From: an uncultured Aeromonadales bacterium
GTDB taxonomy: Bacteria; Pseudomonadota; Gammaproteobacteria; Enterobacterales; Succinivibrionaceae
Direction: 5' to 3'
DNA length: 6,913 nt
NCBI GenBank assembly: GCA_902796095.1
Contig: CADBNP010000192.1
Coordinates: forward strand, 1 to 6,913
The notes below the pieces were generated by a model. The model ran no database searches. It was given only the letters and a program-made list of their open reading frames with translations, and had not been told where the DNA came from. Each line of letters starts with the position of its first letter. Within the stretch, counting starts at the first letter, position 1. Of this stretch, positions 6,589 to 6,913 are shown in pieces. Both the position numbers and the translations under genes were made by a program.

Positions 6589-6616
6589 GGGCGATTCGAT
6601 CTGATCGCCCTTTTTT
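6589..6616 (+). terminator. Rho-independent terminator of asnS
   Basis: GGGCGAT (6589-6595) pairs with ATCGCCC (6604-6610), extended by one T-G pair, and six Ts follow at 6611-6616. It lies 21 bases after the asnS stop codon and closes that transcription unit just before the insertion-sequence remnant begins. Confidence 0.93.
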
Positions 6617-6913
6617 AAGCAAATGATGTACCCGTGGAATCATCTCAAAATTAATTGTAATTCTTAAACCCTCGAATAATGTAAGCATAGTCCCCATTAG
6701 GTTCTATTTTTTCAATATCAACTGTTTCAATCTGTTCATCCGAGATTTTGATTGAGCATTCGTATTTGTTCTCATCAACAACACATTGAACGTTCAATCC
6801 TTTTTTAGTTTTTGTGTTGCTTATATAATTCACCACAGTCTTGATATCGAGCAAAGGTTTACCTTCCCAATTCTTGGTTATATAGCAAAACAGTCTGTGC
6901 TCTACCTTGTTCC
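6617..6913 (-). mobile_element. End of an ISAzo13-family insertion sequence, running off the window
   Basis: The transposase 3' end identifies the element. Its outer end must lie between the asnS terminator and the transposase stop, that is within about 6617-6650, but only one end is present, so the terminal inverted repeat and target duplication cannot be seen. The left limit given here is therefore approximate. The element points toward asnS tail-first and does not disrupt it. Confidence 0.6.
6651..6913 (-). CDS. ISAzo13-family transposase, C-terminal part (5' end outside window)
   Basis: Eighty-six C-terminal residues are present, reading in from the window edge and ending at a TAA whose complement is at 6651-6653. 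The segment NKVEHRLFCYITKNWEGKPL followed by LDIKTVVNYISNTKTKKGLNV, then the DENKYECSIKISDEQIETVDI stretch, matches the ISAzo13 transposase tail pattern (N-x-I/V-EHRLF, W-x-GKPL, then the T-x-T-x-x-GL-x-V block). These enzymes are DDE-type transposases; the catalytic residues would lie upstream, outside the window. There is no true start here: a TTG near 6854 encodes an internal Leu. Whether the full gene is intact cannot be judged. No frameshift is visible in this part. Confidence 0.85.
   Translation of the reverse strand, partial: NKVEHRLFCYITKNWEGKPLLDIKTVVNYISNTKTKKGLNVQCVVDENKYECSIKISDEQIETVDIEKIEPNGDYAYIIRGFKNYN

Overview
The window most likely comes from an anaerobic gut-type gammaproteobacterium. 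The strongest evidence is an asparaginyl-tRNA synthetase whose 466-residue protein is nearly the same in length and sequence pattern as E. coli AsnS. The rather AT-rich intergenic DNA and the two WYL genes, which resemble families common in Firmicutes, would suit a Succinivibrionaceae-like host. The family-level placement is inference.

Layout from left to right. Bases 1-867 hold no supported protein gene. They contain two diverged copies of an approximately 111-118 nt element (181-291 and 600-717) with shared sequence blocks and matching hairpins whose stem sequences differ, which looks like a structured RNA family. A rho-independent terminator lies between them at 484-515. Next comes a plus-strand cluster of three genes. 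The first is a DUF2828-type protein with a C-terminal von Willebrand A domain (868-2316), whose layout recalls the Ro60/TROVE RNA-binding proteins. The second is a winged-helix plus WYL protein (2449-3690, GTG start). The third is another WYL protein (3782-4738). A strong terminator at 2346-2381 sits between the first and second genes, which shows that the longest reading frame for the second gene starts too early. A 428-base gap (4739-5166) with one candidate promoter leads to the housekeeping gene asnS (5167-6567), closed by a terminator at 6589-6616. The right edge holds the C-terminal end of an ISAzo13-family transposase on the minus strand.

Working hypothesis: the two RNA-like repeats, the Ro60-like DUF2828/vWA protein and the two WYL ligand-sensing proteins form one accessory ribonucleoprotein system. 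The protein would bind the small RNAs, as Ro60 binds Y RNAs. The WYL proteins would sense a nucleic-acid or nucleotide signal and control expression. The sequence directly shows the gene order, the domains, the repeats and the terminators. RNA binding, the coding strand of the repeats and any role in RNA quality control, stress or phage defence are inference. asnS appears to be the conserved chromosomal anchor, and the insertion sequence points to a mobile right boundary.
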